From contig JAVBLG010000023.1 in the NCBI GenBank assembly GCA_031553655.1, forward strand, positions 41,421 through 105,420: DNA of 64,000 bases. Direction: 5' to 3'. Origin of the DNA: JAVBLG01 sp031553655. Lineage in GTDB: Bacteria; Desulfobacterota; Desulfovibrionia; Desulfovibrionales; Desulfovibrionaceae. Position 1 is the stretch's first letter. Every line of letters begins with the position of its first letter. Both the position numbers and the translations under genes were made by a program. The notes below the pieces were generated by a model. The model searched no databases. It was not told where the DNA came from and was given only the letters and a program-made list of their open reading frames with translations. Of the stretch, positions 33,197 through 42,019 are shown one piece after another.

Positions 33197-34516
33197 TCAG
33201 AATTTGTAGCTTAAAGACAGCGAAAATATGTCAGTATGAGCGTTGCTTGTATTGCCGCCACTGATGCCGGCGGGACTGGCGGGGTACGTTATTACGCCGG
33301 TAGTTTTGGAGCTGTTATAGTCCAACGAATGGATGAAAAGGTGGGCATAGGCCAGGTCCAAGGTCCAGTTATCCCAGGTGAAGCCCGCGCCCAGAGTGAT
33401 CACGTCGCGGCCGTTGGTGGGCAGCATGTACTCGGCATAGTCTTCATTGATGGGCGAGGTGTCGTACCAGTAACCGGCGCGCAGGGCCAGCCAGGCAGTG
33501 GGCTTATATTCCACGCTGGCATTGAAATTCCAACTATCGCGCCACTTTTTAGGATAAATGGCATTGTAGCCGCTGTCAAAATAGATATCCAGAGAGTTGT
33601 AGGTGGACCAGCGGTAAAACACGGTGCCCACTTCAAAGCTGAGATTGTCCAGCGGCTTGTAGGTTACGCCAAAGGCAATGCTGTCTGGCAGGCGGATGGA
33701 GCCGTGCACGTCGGTGTTCTGGGCCTCGGGCAGATGCTGTCCCCCCATTGAGATCAACAGGTTTTGGCCTTGACGACCGAAACTGGCGTCGCCGCTGGCA
33801 TTCTGGATAACCTGGCTTTTATACACCAGGCCCATGGCCCATTGCTCGTTAAGCTTCAAATGAGCGGCCACATGCGCGCCAAACCCCATGCTGGTAGCTT
33901 CAACCTGCATGTCATTACTAGTCATGTTACGCGCAAGTAGATCTGGTATACTCCCTATCGTGGGTATCTTCACACCTTCGTAGAGGTGCATATACATGGC
34001 TTCCACGCCCACGGCCAGGGAGAGATGATTGTTGACCTTGTAAGCCAGAACAGGAACAAATGACAACGTCTTCAGGCCCACGTCGTACATATTGCCGGCT
34101 CCGGGAAAACTGCCGGAATAACGGTTGCCCAAGCCGAAACGGGAATAAATGCCCGCGCCGAACCACCAGTCGTCATTCAACTGGTAAGTTACGTAGCCGT
34201 GCGGGGCAACCCAGTATTCGGGCTCAACAGCGGTATTGTATGTGTTGCCCGTGCTCCCTTGGCCGGTATTAAGGTGAACGTTTCCGTAAGGCATGATTAT
34301 TGACGCGCCCGCCATGAATTGCGTGCCCGCAAGCTGGGTGATACCGGCCGGATTATAGGCCACTGCCGAAGGATCGTCGGCCCGGCCAACCATGCCCCCG
34401 GCCAGGGACAGGCCGCGCGCGCTCCACTCGGACATGGAAAACCCCTCGGCCAGGGCCGACCCGGCCGAAAAGACCACAAAGACGCAAGTCAACAAAAGGC
34501 TACGAAAATAATTCAT
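33197..34516 (-). CDS. FadL/OMPP1/TodX-family outer membrane channel
   Basis: The 439-residue protein has a signal peptide (MNYFRSLLLTCVFVVFSAGS then ALA). FadL-type N-terminal sequence follows: WSARGLSLAGGMVGRADDPS and AVAYNPAGITQLAG. Alternating beta strands run to a C-terminal aromatic residue (SLSLSYKF), as in outer membrane barrels. FadL proteins import fatty acids or other hydrophobic compounds; the substrate here is not known. ATG 34516 gives the best signal peptide and has GGGAAG upstream; an ATG at 34555 would add 13 residues. Confidence 0.92.
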   Translation of the reverse strand: MNYFRSLLLTCVFVVFSAGSALAEGFSMSEWSARGLSLAGGMVGRADDPSAVAYNPAGITQLAGTQFMAGASIIMPYGNVHLNTGQGSTGNTYNTAVEPEYWVAPHGYVTYQLNDDWWFGAGIYSRFGLGNRYSGSFPGAGNMYDVGLKTLSFVPVLAYKVNNHLSLAVGVEAMYMHLYEGVKIPTIGSIPDLLARNMTSNDMQVEATSMGFGAHVAAHLKLNEQWAMGLVYKSQVIQNASGDASFGRQGQNLLISMGGQHLPEAQNTDVHGSIRLPDSIAFGVTYKPLDNLSFEVGTVFYRWSTYNSLDIYFDSGYNAIYPKKWRDSWNFNASVEYKPTAWLALRAGYWYDTSPINEDYAEYMLPTNGRDVITLGAGFTWDNWTLDLAYAHLFIHSLDYNSSKTTGVITYPASPAGISGGNTSNAHTDIFSLSLSYKF

Positions 34517-34618
34517 GACGCTTCCCGGTTTGATTTTTGCTTGAATAACATCCACTTGCTTTTATGAGAGTGTTACTATTATTAATAGCAGCAACCCACT
34601 CAAAAATCACAGCGCCAT

Positions 34619-36967
34619 TTAAAGCATATTTACGGGATCCAGGTCAAGAAAAAATCGCAATTCGCTGGAATTTCCCGCCGATTCCACGGCGGCGGAGTAA
34701 ATAGCGCGAATATTCGGCCAGTCGTCGCCCTTAATCAGGCAATGAAAACGTCTGCGTCCGCGCAACAGAGGCAACGGGGCCGGGGCCGGGCCCAACACGG
34801 TAACGCCAAGCCGCCTGGCTTCGGAGCGCATGGCTTCTCCGGCAATGTTAAGCTCGGCTGGGCCGCGCGCATAATCCATGGCAAAATTGATACGCACCAA
34901 TCCCAGGCGAACAAAAGGCGGATAGCGTCGGGCCTTGCGTCGAGCCATTTCCTCGGCGTAAAAACCCTCAAAGTCACCACGAATCACATGCTTCCAGCAA
35001 TAATGGTTCACGTCGCGGGTTTGAATAATGACCTTTCCGGGCCGTTCGCCCCGTCCGGCCCGGCCAGAGGCCTGTACCAACAATTGAAAGGTACGCTCGG
35101 CGGCCCGGTAATCCGGCAGGTTGAGTCCCACATCTCCGTCGGCAATCAGGGCTAAAGTTACCCCTGGAAAATGATGCCCTTTGGAAAGCATTTGCGTGCC
35201 CACCAGAATATGGGCTTCGCCTCTGGCAAAAGATTGCAGAATTTCTTCCATGCGCCCGGGGCGGCGCGTGGTGTCACGGTCGAGTCGCAGAACGCGCTTG
35301 TCGGGCTGGGCTAAAGCGGTGAGGGTTTCAGCCAGGCGTTCCGTACCTTCACCCATGGGCAGAAAATGCATGCCGTTGCATTTGCGGCAAAAACCTGGAA
35401 ATGGTTGACTGTAGTTGCAATAATGGCAAATCAGGCGTTCGCGGCCCTTGTGGTAGGTCAGACCTATTTCGCAGTGCGGACAGCGCGGCACAGTATTGCA
35501 GTCCAGACAATACATTAACGGGGCGTAACCTCGTTTGTTGAGCAGCACCACTACCTGCTCGCCTCTATTAATGGTCTCGCGCACGATATTGAGGCTTTCA
35601 GGCGAAAGCAGGCTTCCGCTGCCGGATTGCCCACCGATATTGACCAACTCCACCTCGGGCAGGGCTCTTCCCCCTACTCGTTCCGGCAGGGCAAGCAAGG
35701 GCAGATGCCCGTTTTGCGCCGCGCTGAAAGTTTTTATATCCGGAGTGGCCGAACCCAGCACCAATACTCCCTTGCTTTGGCGCATGCGAAACCAGGCCAC
35801 TTCCTTGGCTTGGTAAATAAAGCCCTCGTCCTGTTTGAAAGCGCTGTCGTGCTCCTCGTCGAGCACTATGGCCCCCAGGTTGGGAATGGGCAGAAAAAGC
35901 GCCGATCTCGCCCCTATTACCAGGCATGGTTCCTTGCCCATGGCTCGAAAGGTACGCTCGCGCGTTGCGGGGCTTTGATAACCGTGAAAGAAAAACAACG
36001 GATGGTTGGGTACAGCCATGGCGGCGTCGCGCCTGAGCTTGAGGGCCAGGGCCACTTCCGGGGCCAACAGCAGCACGCTTTTGCCTCTGGCCAGACTTTC
36101 CTTGGCCAATTCCAGATATACGGCTGTTTTTCCACTGCCGGTAACCCCGAAAAGCAAAAAACTGGCTGCCTCCCCCTTATCCATAACCGCATTGAAAGAA
36201 GCCACGGCTTCATTCTGACGCTCGGAAAGGGCAAAGGCCACCGGAGGAGGCGGCAGAAGTTCTTTCCCGGCTTCTTCTTCATCATCGGCTGGCTTTACTC
36301 CCACAAGTCCCCCGATCATAAGCGGCTCAAGGGCCGCCGCCCCGCCCTCACCCGCGGCTTTGAGCAATAGTCTGCGTGAAACAGCTCCCTGCTCGAAAAG
36401 ATATTCCAGAAGCGCGCGTTGACGGTGGGCCGAAGGGCGGATGGGCCAGGGGGGATCTTTCAACAAAAAGCATATCTCGCCAAGGGCCGGATCTTCCCTG
36501 GGGGCTACAATATCCGCACGGCCTTCCAGAAGCGCCACGCCAAGATCCGCTTTTTCCGCCTCGGGCAGATCCGATGCCGCCTGAAGGCTGAACGATTTGG
36601 GCCGTCCTTGGCCGAAAAGCCTTATTTTCACTCTGGTGGACCTCAGCCCGTTGGGCAGGACGTGCCCCAGCACGTGCCCCGGCGACAGGCATTGTCGCAC
36701 GGCAAGATCGCGCACCAGATCAAGATAGGCGACATCAAGCAGAGGGGCTGTTTCCAGCGGCCAAGTTGCTTCTTTCAAGGTAACGCCTTCAGGCAGGCGA
36801 CTTTTATCGATGAAAGCCTCCATAATCACCCCGGCGCGCAGTCCTTTGCCCCTCAAAGGCACTGCCACGCGCAGGCCGGGGCGGCATAGTTCCTCGGGCA
36901 GAAAAACTGGATGTATGTATGTAAGCGTGCTGTAAGGCGGGCTTAACAGGGCAATGGAGTAAAACAT
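34619..36967 (-). CDS. priA: Primosomal protein N' (PriA helicase)
   Basis: PriA restarts stalled replication forks and loads the replisome. The 782 residues show Walker A (LLFGVTGSGKTAVYLELA), the helicase motif VLDEEHDSAFKQDEGF, and a cysteine-rich zinc region YCLDCNTVPRCPHC ... CHYCNY ... CRKCNG. Helicase motifs QMLSKGHHFPGVTLALIADG and QASGRAGRGERPG follow. Length and order are normal. It stands alone between the FadL-like gene and a repeat-rich gap. Confidence 0.97.
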   Translation of the reverse strand: MFYSIALLSPPYSTLTYIHPVFLPEELCRPGLRVAVPLRGKGLRAGVIMEAFIDKSRLPEGVTLKEATWPLETAPLLDVAYLDLVRDLAVRQCLSPGHVLGHVLPNGLRSTRVKIRLFGQGRPKSFSLQAASDLPEAEKADLGVALLEGRADIVAPREDPALGEICFLLKDPPWPIRPSAHRQRALLEYLFEQGAVSRRLLLKAAGEGGAAALEPLMIGGLVGVKPADDEEEAGKELLPPPPVAFALSERQNEAVASFNAVMDKGEAASFLLFGVTGSGKTAVYLELAKESLARGKSVLLLAPEVALALKLRRDAAMAVPNHPLFFFHGYQSPATRERTFRAMGKEPCLVIGARSALFLPIPNLGAIVLDEEHDSAFKQDEGFIYQAKEVAWFRMRQSKGVLVLGSATPDIKTFSAAQNGHLPLLALPERVGGRALPEVELVNIGGQSGSGSLLSPESLNIVRETINRGEQVVVLLNKRGYAPLMYCLDCNTVPRCPHCEIGLTYHKGRERLICHYCNYSQPFPGFCRKCNGMHFLPMGEGTERLAETLTALAQPDKRVLRLDRDTTRRPGRMEEILQSFARGEAHILVGTQMLSKGHHFPGVTLALIADGDVGLNLPDYRAAERTFQLLVQASGRAGRGERPGKVIIQTRDVNHYCWKHVIRGDFEGFYAEEMARRKARRYPPFVRLGLVRINFAMDYARGPAELNIAGEAMRSEARRLGVTVLGPAPAPLPLLRGRRRFHCLIKGDDWPNIRAIYSAAVESAGNSSELRFFLDLDPVNML

Positions 36968-37023
36968 GAGGGGATTATGAGAGAAAAAGCCTCAAGAGGC
37001 AAAGGAAAATTAAAGCCCGAGAT

Positions 37024-37060
37024 TAGAGCATTTTGCGAATGAAATGAGCGAAATGCTATA
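37024..37060. repeat. Palindromic repeat of the AGAGCATTT family, copy 2
   Basis: TAGAGCATTTTGCGAATGAA (37024-37043) continues into a complement that ends AAATGCTATA. The unit is nearly identical, in opposite orientation, to 61110-61146. It abuts the long palindrome at 37061-37190, as at 10 kb. Confidence 0.7.
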
Positions 37061-37190
37061 GCTGAAGCCGTGGGTTTTGTTTCCCGGCAAAAAAAAACCG
37101 GTTTGGGTGCAAGAATAGTACGTCTTTGGTACAGCCTTGCACCCAAACCGGCTTTTGACGCAGTCAGGGGGCAAAAGACACGGTTTCAGC
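37061..37190 (-). repeat. Long nested palindrome, family copy 2 (after cheV)
   Basis: Outer arms GCTGAAGCCGTG (37061-37072) and CACGGTTTCAGC (37179-37190) pair with one mismatch. Inner arms CCGGTTTGGGTGCAAG (37098-37113) and CTTGCACCCAAACCGG (37136-37151) are a perfect 16-bp stem. The tip is GTAC, loop GTCTTTG, GTAC. The motif TTGACGCAGTC lies at 37155-37165. On the minus strand the inner stem is followed by nine T. The right end touches the cheV stop. Confidence 0.8.
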
Positions 37191-38146
37191 TACTTCCCCA
37201 ATTTTTTAGCGATAAGATCTCTGACTTTAGTCGTCAAGCCCGGCAGATCGGGCTTGGAAACCTGATCGTCCGCGCCAACCGCAATACCCTTGTGGCGCAG
37301 GGCATCGGTTATCAGTGAAGAGAACAACACCACGGGCAGCGGGGCTAGAGCCGTGGTCTCGCGTATTTTTCTGGTAAGGGTGTGGCCGTCCATTTCAGGC
37401 ATTTCAATGTCGGAAATGAGCAGATGCACGATGTCGGTAATTTTTTTCCCCTGGGCATCGGCCTCATGACGGGTTTTTTCAAGAAAATTCCAGGCTTCCT
37501 GCCCGCTGGCTGTGGCCGTTACGTTGTACCCGGCCGCCTCCAGGGTGGAACGAATCATATTGCGCAAAGCCGAAGAGTCGTCGGCAATAAGTATATGGAA
37601 TTGGGTGGCGTCTTCCACAGGATTTCTCTCAGCGAGAATCTTGGCCATGTCGTGGGTGGGATCCATGGAAGCCACAATTTTTTCCATGTCCAGAATAAAA
37701 AGAATACGCCCGTCAATGCGCACCACGCCGGTGATGCTCTCCCGCGAATAGGCGTGCACATGCTGTCCGGGGGCTTCAACTTGGTTCCAGCTCATGCGGT
37801 GGATGCGGGTAACCCCGGACACGAGGAAGGCGGTGACCACTCCGCTGAATTCGGACACAATAACCTTGTGCGCTTCGCTGGACACCATGTTTTTGCCCAG
37901 CCATATAGAAAGGTCCACCAGGGGCAAAACCCTACCGCGCAGATTAAACGTGCCTAGCACTGCTTCGTCATGTTTGCTCGGAACATTAGTGATCACAGGC
38001 ATACGAATAATTTCAAGCACTTTAGCAACGTTCATGCCATAATAACCGCAATATACGCCACCGTCCGGCAACTGCTCTTCAATATAGAACTCGATTATTT
38101 CAAGTTCGTTCGTACCTGATTCAAGCAAAATATTCGTCTGTGCCAT
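37190..38146 (-). CDS. cheV: Chemotaxis adaptor CheV (CheW-receiver)
   Basis: CheV couples chemoreceptors to CheA and has a phosphorylatable receiver thought to tune adaptation. Residues 1-170 are a CheW domain (YYGMNVAKVLEIIRMP, LGTFNLRGRVLPLVDLSIWL). Residues about 185-318 are a receiver domain (ILIADDSSALRNMI, the acceptor in HLLISDIEMPEMDG, and the conserved lysine in ADDQVSKPDLPGL). ATG 38146 follows GGGGAAGCC. It is monocistronic; its mRNA would end in the long palindrome. Confidence 0.95.
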   Translation of the reverse strand: MAQTNILLESGTNELEIIEFYIEEQLPDGGVYCGYYGMNVAKVLEIIRMPVITNVPSKHDEAVLGTFNLRGRVLPLVDLSIWLGKNMVSSEAHKVIVSEFSGVVTAFLVSGVTRIHRMSWNQVEAPGQHVHAYSRESITGVVRIDGRILFILDMEKIVASMDPTHDMAKILAERNPVEDATQFHILIADDSSALRNMIRSTLEAAGYNVTATASGQEAWNFLEKTRHEADAQGKKITDIVHLLISDIEMPEMDGHTLTRKIRETTALAPLPVVLFSSLITDALRHKGIAVGADDQVSKPDLPGLTTKVRDLIAKKLGK

Positions 38147-38348
38147 GGCTTCCCCCTACCCACCCCATTGGCGAATAGCTTTGTAGTAAATGGTACCAAT
38201 TGAGATTTTATGGTTCATTAAACCCTGCGCGCGACAAGTGAACGTTTTCATAGCAGGATTTGTCATTAATGTGTTTTTATAAAGGAGTGTATCGGTACAT
38301 TTTTATTTTCCTTAGGGCTTATTTGAAAAAAAATTGCCGCGTTTTTGC

Positions 38349-39011
38349 TCAAACAGCCGAAGGACAAAAAGAATTCATTTCACATCGGGAACATAAAGGT
38401 GATTTGGCATTGCAAACATCACGCCCGAAAGACACCATGCGGTGATTCACCCCACCCCATTCTTCGCGCGGAAAAACAGCCATGAGGTCCTGCTCCACCC
38501 GCTCGGGATTGTCACTGCCGGTGAGATCCAGACGCTTGGCCAGGCGCTTGACATGAGTATCTACCGCCAGGCCCTCGTTAAGACCAAAAGCATTGAAAAG
38601 CACCACATTAGCTGTCTTGCGGGCCACACCGGGCAAGGTTAGCAGGTCTTCCATGTTCGCCGGAACCTCTCCGGCGAATTTGTCGGCCACAATAGCGGAA
38701 GCCTCAATAATATTGCGTGCTTTATTGCGGAAAAAACCGGTGGATCTGATTATTTCCTCAACTTCCTCGGGAGCGGCCCGGCCCAGCAGGACGGGCGTGG
38801 GCCAGCGCCCGAAAAGTTGTGGAGTAACGCTGTTTACCCGTTGATCCGTGCATTGGGCCGACAAAACCGTGGCCACAAGCAGTTCCCAGGCGTTTGAAAA
38901 ATTGAGATGCGCCTTCATTTCCGGGTATCTGGCTTTCAGTCCGGCGAGCACTTTGGCGGCCCGCTCCCGCCTGTTGATGCTAGGCAAAGGGATCTCCGCC
39001 CACCTCATCAT
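38349..39011 (-). CDS. nth: Endonuclease III (DNA glycosylase/AP lyase)
   Basis: Nth removes oxidised pyrimidines in base excision repair. The 220 residues show the helix-hairpin-helix with the catalytic lysine, LTLPGVARKTANVVLFNAFG, the catalytic aspartate motif AVDTHVKRLAKRL, and the 4Fe-4S loop CNAKSPLCSRCEMNSFC. I use ATG 39011; ATG 39008 and TTG 39017 are alternatives. It overlaps the HD-GYP-like gene by about 32 bases, so the two are probably co-translated. Confidence 0.95.
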   Translation of the reverse strand: MMRWAEIPLPSINRRERAAKVLAGLKARYPEMKAHLNFSNAWELLVATVLSAQCTDQRVNSVTPQLFGRWPTPVLLGRAAPEEVEEIIRSTGFFRNKARNIIEASAIVADKFAGEVPANMEDLLTLPGVARKTANVVLFNAFGLNEGLAVDTHVKRLAKRLDLTGSDNPERVEQDLMAVFPREEWGGVNHRMVSFGRDVCNAKSPLCSRCEMNSFCPSAV

Positions 39012-40050
39012 CTTCAATCAGGACGCCGCCTCCATCTTCCGCCGGCAAGTCGCCAAAGGTGCCCAGCTTGACGGCCCCGAAGAGTTTGCTGGTAAACTGG
39101 TTGTCGTAGTGTTTGCTGTCGTTGGCCAGCTCCTGCGTGGCTTCCAGCATTTCTTTAGCCTTGGCGTGGGGGCGGTTGGACACCATGGCGGAGAAAGAAT
39201 CGGCCACTCCGGCTATTTTACCTATTTTGCTCAAGGCGTCGCCCTTGAGACGCTGCGGGTATCCACTGCCGTCCATGCGCTCGTGATGCTGCATCAGGGC
39301 CATGGCCAGCTCGTCAAAGGCCAGATTCATCTTCTGCATGATCTTGTAACCGACCTGGGGATGCAGGATGATCTTGTCCTTTTCTTCCTGCTTCAGCGGC
39401 GTGGTCTTGGCAGTGATGAACTGGGGAATTTTGGCCATGCCTATGTCTTGCAGAAAAAGAGCCAAGCTAACGCGGTCGAGATCCCTGCGCCTTATTCCGC
39501 CGGAACTCTGCAACCACAGCCAGAGTCCCGTGGCCAGGGTGTTCACGGCATGGGTTGCCAAAGTATGATCGCGGTGCAGCTTGCGCACAAAAAGCTTTAT
39601 GCGGTGCCTGTCGCGCCAGATCAGCTCCGTGAAAACCATCATGTCGCGATACAGCACGTCAAAAGCCGGACGTATGGTCTGCTCGGCAAAAGCCTCGTAG
39701 CGCATAATAAGCGCCCTGGTACATATATCGGCCTTTTCCGCTTCCTTGAGGTTGTCATCCTGCAAAACCAGGTCAACCTGTTTGACTATGTGCTCGGAAT
39801 ATATGGGGTGATCCGAGCGCGCGACAAAAAGAGAGCCGGCTTCGCAAAGAAGCCGCGCCTCTTCCACTTGTTCGTTGGAAAGGCGCTGTCCCTTGCGGCT
39901 GAGAGGGGCAAGCGAGGCTATGTCTTCACGAAATCTGAAAAAGTCCACGGGCGGACGATATTTTGGAAAACTGTCCAGCATGTCCACGGCAATCTGGTAG
40001 TATTCCTCACTGATATTCTCCGGTATGGCCTTTCTGGAGACATCGCTCAT
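38980..40050 (-). CDS. HD-GYP-like protein with an altered HD motif
   Basis: The 356-residue cytoplasmic protein has an HD-GYP-like core at about residues 165-290. The expected HD doublet in the L-x-HDIG motif reads LFLQDIGMAKIP, so glutamine (codon CAA) replaces the histidine. The later motif HHERMDGSGYP is intact, as is VADSFSAM. HD-GYP domains degrade cyclic di-GMP using these residues as metal ligands; loss of one may reduce or alter activity, which is inference. I use ATG 40050, right after the pyk stop (TTG 40062 would overlap it). It lies between pyk and nth. Confidence 0.85.
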   Translation of the reverse strand: MSDVSRKAIPENISEEYYQIAVDMLDSFPKYRPPVDFFRFREDIASLAPLSRKGQRLSNEQVEEARLLCEAGSLFVARSDHPIYSEHIVKQVDLVLQDDNLKEAEKADICTRALIMRYEAFAEQTIRPAFDVLYRDMMVFTELIWRDRHRIKLFVRKLHRDHTLATHAVNTLATGLWLWLQSSGGIRRRDLDRVSLALFLQDIGMAKIPQFITAKTTPLKQEEKDKIILHPQVGYKIMQKMNLAFDELAMALMQHHERMDGSGYPQRLKGDALSKIGKIAGVADSFSAMVSNRPHAKAKEMLEATQELANDSKHYDNQFTSKLFGAVKLGTFGDLPAEDGGGVLIEDDEVGGDPFA

Positions 40051-40052
40051 AC

Positions 40053-41474
40053 TTATTTCCAATAAATTTTTACAAGGTTGGTGCCGCGCGGCTGATCGCC
40101 CTTACGGGGCTGGCCGGCCGTGATAACAACTTTTTCATCGGGAGAAAAAACAGAACTGTTGGCAATAAAACGCTCGGCCCGGCCCACATGGCTGGTTTCA
40201 ACCTGGGGGTCTTTAATGTGTACCGGCACAACACCCCACACAAAATTGAGGGCCTTCACCGATTCCGCCTCAGGGGTGAGAGCGTAGATGGCCTGCGGGG
40301 GGCGGCGGGAGGAAATCTGCCGTGCCGAAGAGCCGCTCATGCTGTGCGACACAATGGCCCTGGCCCCGCATTTCTCCGCAAGCAAGCAGGCGGAATAAGC
40401 CAGAAATTCCGGTATTCCCTTGTCGTCGTCCGGTTCGGCCAAATCGCAGCTCTCAAGCAGCAGATTTTCGGCTTCATTAGTAATTTCTCGCATATATTTC
40501 ACAGTTTCCACAGGAAAGCTGCCCATGGCGGTTTCTTCGGAAAGCATCACGCAGTCAGCCCCGTCAAGCACTGCATTGGCCACGTCGGTGGTTTCGGCTC
40601 TGGTGGGGGCCGGGCTGTTGACCATGGAAAGCAGCATCTGCGTAGCAACAATCACGGGCTTGGCGGCGCGGTTGCAGGCCTGGATAATACGCTTTTGCAA
40701 GGTGGGCAGCATGGGCAGGGGGCATTCCACGCCAAGGTCGCCGCGGGCAACCATAATAATATCGGTCTCGGCCAAAATTTCGTCTAATCTGTCCACTGCG
40801 CCCTGGCGTTCCAGCTTAACGCACACGGGAATACTCTTGCCCGCGGCCATGATTATATTCTTGGCTTCCTTTACGTCCTCCGGGGTTTGCACATAAGATA
40901 TGGCCACAGCGTCCACGCCCAGAATAAGCCCGGCAGCCAAGTCTTTCTTGTCTTTTTCCGTAAGAGCGGGCACCTTGGTGGCCTTGCCCGGCAGAGCCAG
41001 CCCCTTACGCGAAGTGACCATACCGTTGTTATTGGCTTCAAGCACTACCAGACCGTCGGCCCGGCGCGACTCCACACGGAATTGCAGGCCTCCGTCGGCC
41101 AGCACCAGACGGTCTCCGGGAACGAGACTCTCCAGAATGACCTGATGGTCAAAAGGCATATAAGGAAGTTCGTCAATTTTTTTGTCGGTGGGGCCGAGCA
41201 GCAGCTTCATGCCCTTGGTCACGGTTATGCTTTGTTCGGAAATGACGCCCAAGCGAATCTTGGGGCCGGACAAATCCTGCATGATGGTGAGCGGAGTATT
41301 AAGTTCCGCCTCAACCTCGCGAATGTGGCGGATAATGTCCACAAAAAGAGAAGCATCGCCGTGGGAAAAGTTGAGACGGAAAACGCTCACCCCAGCCTCG
41401 GCCAGTTTTTTGAGCATCTCTTTGCTGTTGGAAGCCGGGCCTACGGTGGCAACGATCTTTGTTCTCATAACCAT
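40053..41474 (-). CDS. pyk: Pyruvate kinase
   Basis: Pyruvate kinase makes pyruvate and ATP from phosphoenolpyruvate. The 473 residues show TKIVATVGPASNSKEM, FRLNFSHG, the catalytic lysine and acidic motif CVKLERQGAVDRLDEI, IMVARGDLGVE and the signature region KPVIVATQMLLSM. The C-terminal domain is complete. ATG 41474 and ATG 41468 are both possible; AAAGG favours 41468. It is followed directly by the HD-GYP-like gene and nth. Confidence 0.97.
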   Translation of the reverse strand: MVMRTKIVATVGPASNSKEMLKKLAEAGVSVFRLNFSHGDASLFVDIIRHIREVEAELNTPLTIMQDLSGPKIRLGVISEQSITVTKGMKLLLGPTDKKIDELPYMPFDHQVILESLVPGDRLVLADGGLQFRVESRRADGLVVLEANNNGMVTSRKGLALPGKATKVPALTEKDKKDLAAGLILGVDAVAISYVQTPEDVKEAKNIIMAAGKSIPVCVKLERQGAVDRLDEILAETDIIMVARGDLGVECPLPMLPTLQKRIIQACNRAAKPVIVATQMLLSMVNSPAPTRAETTDVANAVLDGADCVMLSEETAMGSFPVETVKYMREITNEAENLLLESCDLAEPDDDKGIPEFLAYSACLLAEKCGARAIVSHSMSGSSARQISSRRPPQAIYALTPEAESVKALNFVWGVVPVHIKDPQVETSHVGRAERFIANSSVFSPDEKVVITAGQPRKGDQPRGTNLVKIYWK

Positions 41475-41959
41475 AACCTTTAATTGAATTCGTTTATTTC
41501 CAAGCCTCTTTTCGAAGCGTCAAACGCAAGTCGGATCACGTAAACGGCTATAAATTCCGAAAAAATGCCGCTCTGCTGACTTTTCCCGCATTTGCACCTC
41601 TTTTGTCAAGCTAATAAGCGGCGCGATATGTAAAAAGTACTGTGAGAGACAAATACTTCCGGAGGTCCGTAATTATTATTTACGCTTCCGCGCTTGCGCG
41701 ATATTGCGGGTAGGAGGCTTAATGCTACCCTCCGCCGCCTCCCACTATTTACCATTTTTCTAAAAAATAACCTCCCCCGTCCTTCTTGCCTCATTCGCAT
41801 TTACGCCCAATAGACAACCCCTTAAACACACAGGATTGACGCCGCAAATCAGCCCTCCCGCTCCTCTCGGAAAAGGCGCCTCCATAATTATATAACGAAG
41901 ACTATAAAATATACAATTAACCGATATACAAACGTTTTAACCACGTTTCCCCTACGCCC
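41475..41959. other. Long gap between divergent pyk and mraZ, no gene seen
   Basis: This 485-base stretch has in-frame stops throughout and no convincing gene; a 64-codon minus-strand frame is low complexity. It holds an inverted repeat GGGTAG/CTACCC at 41708-41730 and a GCGC-TT-GCGC element near 41690. Weak sigma-70-like sequences face pyk (TTGACG on the minus strand near 41520). Confidence 0.5.
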
Positions 41960-41987
41960 TTGACAGTGCGTACGGTCATGGTACATA
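41960..41987 (+). promoter_or_regulatory. Sigma-70 promoter of the mra/mur/fts cluster
   Basis: TTGACA (41960-41965) and TACATA (41982-41987) are 16 bases apart. The expected start, near 41994, falls in the MraZ box and about 26 bases before mraZ. Confidence 0.65.
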
Positions 41988-41989
41988 AG

Positions 41990-42014
41990 TGGTAAAAAGT
42001 GGGAATTGGTGGTA
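41990..42014 (+). promoter_or_regulatory. MraZ box: three TGGKA repeats with 10-bp period
   Basis: TGGTA (41990-41994), TGGGA (42000-42004) and TGGTA (42010-42014) are each separated by 5 bases. This is the known MraZ-binding pattern (TGGG-type repeats every 10 bp) described in other bacteria. It covers the expected transcription start, so MraZ probably represses its own cluster. Confidence 0.8.
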
Positions 42015-42019
42015 AAAAC

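Noticed and set aside
38848..40065. 405-codon frame on the plus strand
   Set aside because: It is antisense to nth and the HD-GYP-like gene, with no family match.
41606..41800. 64-codon minus-strand frame between pyk and mraZ
   Set aside because: Arginine-rich low-complexity product, no ribosome site and no context; probably chance.
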